Of a stretch of 64,000 nt of DNA, positions 63,065-64,000 are shown in pieces. This stretch comes from Algoriphagus antarcticus (GTDB taxonomy: Bacteria > Bacteroidota > Bacteroidia > Cytophagales > Cyclobacteriaceae): the NCBI RefSeq assembly GCF_002150685.1, contig NZ_MSSW01000030.1, forward strand, positions 62,001-126,000. The letters are read 5' to 3'. The first letter of the stretch is position 1. Each line of letters begins with the position of its first letter. The notes beneath the pieces were generated by a model, which made no database searches, was not told the DNA's origin, and was given only the letters and a program-made list of their open reading frames with translations. A program made the position numbers and the translations under genes.

Positions 63065-63734
63065 TTGAAATCGCCTTTATAATTAAATCTTCAAAAAAGA
63101 GCAGACGGTTTTCCGAGTCTAATGATTGCTCAGTCATGTCTGGTAGATGCTTTGCATTAAACGCATGAAGTAAACTGGACTCCATAATTGTAAATGCCAA
63201 GGTTTTTGGATAAAGATATGATGGGTTTATTTCAAATATCAATTCAGAAATTCGCTCACCGAAATTATAAACTTGCGCGAAAATCCCGCTTTCATGCTCC
63301 ACATCTACTGTTTTCGTCAAGTATCCTTTGAGCGATTCGTTGACTACTATATTTCGCAAATCTTCAGGATTTATATGAACATTTCTTGTAAAAACCGGCC
63401 CATTGACCATGAGCTTCATTGCAATGGACAAGCGAGCTTTGCTACTTTCTAGATTTGCAGTAGCATACACATAATTTACTTCCATCCATGCCCAATACCA
63501 AGCAGTAAGGTAAAGCAATAACATGTGCTTATTCTCAAAGTATCGGTAAACTGCCGCTTCAGTCACTCCAATATTGACGGCAAGTTTCTTAAATGTGAAA
63601 TGCTCCATTCCCAAATTCCGTATAAGTACAGCGCCTTCTTGCACTATGGAACTACCCAATTCTGAGCTAAAAGGCTCCTTCAGATAAAGGTTATCATGCA
63701 CCTCCATTTTCATATTATTCAATAAGTTCTCCAT
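63057..63734 (-). CDS. TetR-family transcriptional regulator
   Basis: The 225-aa protein has a TetR HTH (FTFKKLAVNIGVTEAAVYRY then FENKHMLLLYL) preceded by an N-terminal extension of about 30 residues, and an all-helical ligand domain. It is the first gene of the exporter operon and is translated in overlap with the ABC gene. It should bind the palindrome at 63800-63814 and repress its own operon until an inducer, perhaps an exported compound, is bound. Confidence 0.9.
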   Translation of the reverse strand: MENLLNNMKMEVHDNLYLKEPFSSELGSSIVQEGAVLIRNLGMEHFTFKKLAVNIGVTEAAVYRYFENKHMLLLYLTAWYWAWMEVNYVYATANLESSKARLSIAMKLMVNGPVFTRNVHINPEDLRNIVVNESLKGYLTKTVDVEHESGIFAQVYNFGERISELIFEINPSYLYPKTLAFTIMESSLLHAFNAKHLPDMTEQSLDSENRLLFFEDLIIKAISNE

Positions 63735-63799
63735 AGAAAAGTCTTGTAACTATGGTAGAAACGATCATTTGATGAAAAAGTTAACAAATCTTTCAAATA

Positions 63800-63814
63800 G
63801 TTAGTATTACTAAC
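63800..63814. promoter_or_regulatory. Perfect palindromic operator for the TetR regulator
   Basis: GTTAGTATTACTAAC is a perfect 7+1+7 palindrome 66 bp upstream of the tetR start. On the minus strand it falls between a TTTG and a CTATTTG element, the likely -33 and -7 boxes. That is a classical place for TetR repression. The rest of 63735-64000 holds no gene. Confidence 0.65.
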
Positions 63815-64000
63815 AAACAAATTTTTTTCAATAGAATAGGCTATTACAGATAAAATTTAGAATTAAATTTTACGCGTGTACAGGTATGCCCAAGCAAGTA
63901 ATAGTGGATGAATCACAATCAACCTAAACCATCCTGTCCACACAGGCAAACAAATACTGTTGTCTAGGCATGAATCAACTTGTATGAAATAAATATGCAC

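Overview
This window is a chromosomal segment of a Bacteroidota bacterium, most likely of the order Cytophagales, family Cyclobacteriaceae (Algoriphagus-like). That placement is inferred from gene content: gliding protein GldC, a FtsX-DUF3098-TruB-RibF cluster, a SulP transporter fused in an operon to carbonic anhydrase, the Bacteroidota arginine pathway with an N-acyl-ornithine carbamoyltransferase, CarboxypepD-type TonB receptors and TAnnTTTG promoters.

Region 1-12.3 kb is accessory DNA. Read on the minus strand it holds a DUF262-HEPN pair, a type IIG restriction-modification enzyme translationally coupled to two small membrane-anchored proteins (the second runs off the left edge), a frameshifted DEDD exonuclease, an orphan antitoxin-like gene, a three-gene HipBST-type toxin-antitoxin operon with three operators spaced exactly 40 bp, and a BamA/TamA-type barrel. 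It then passes into repeat-rich DNA: a broken REP-associated (RAYT) transposase between GC-rich palindromes, an IS256-family remnant and a 460-bp array built of heptanucleotides.

Region 12.3-24.3 kb is mixed housekeeping: helicase HrpB, small conserved proteins, a probable Vms1/ANKZF1-like (VLRF1) ribosome-rescue protein, an exported esterase, TM2 and DUF2752 membrane proteins, an MpaB/DUF2236 protein, two exported beta-propeller proteins, a FrnE-like DsbA and a class V aminotransferase. Region 24.5-33.5 kb is a full arginine biosynthesis locus (GNAT, argG, argC, argD, argF', argB, argE, argH). It has an Arg-rich upstream ORF, and a repeat family forms the leaders of argG (three units, ATG in register) and argB.

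Region 33.6-47.5 kb holds SulP-carbonic anhydrase, a SAM riboswitch with terminator ahead of metY-metX, DUF2147, ftsX-DUF3098-truB-ribF, a two-subunit CoA transferase, gldC and a large TonB receptor. Region 47.9-58.6 kb holds a lipoprotein cytochrome of the PVC type, two tRNA-Glu genes, gap, and an arsenosugar-type cluster (VOC, TIGR04283, DUF6134-like, TIGR04282, ArsS, CMD-type peroxidase-like) next to a 1-Cys peroxiredoxin. The right end (58.6-63.8 kb) is a TetR-regulated efflux or secretion operon (TetR, ABC exporter, HlyD, TolC) whose ABC ATPase has lost most catalytic motifs.

The strongest candidates for something undescribed are the coupled restriction/membrane-protein operon, the mobile leader repeat in front of arginine genes, the heptamer array, and the degenerate ABC exporter. 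All family assignments come from reading the sequence; no database search was run.
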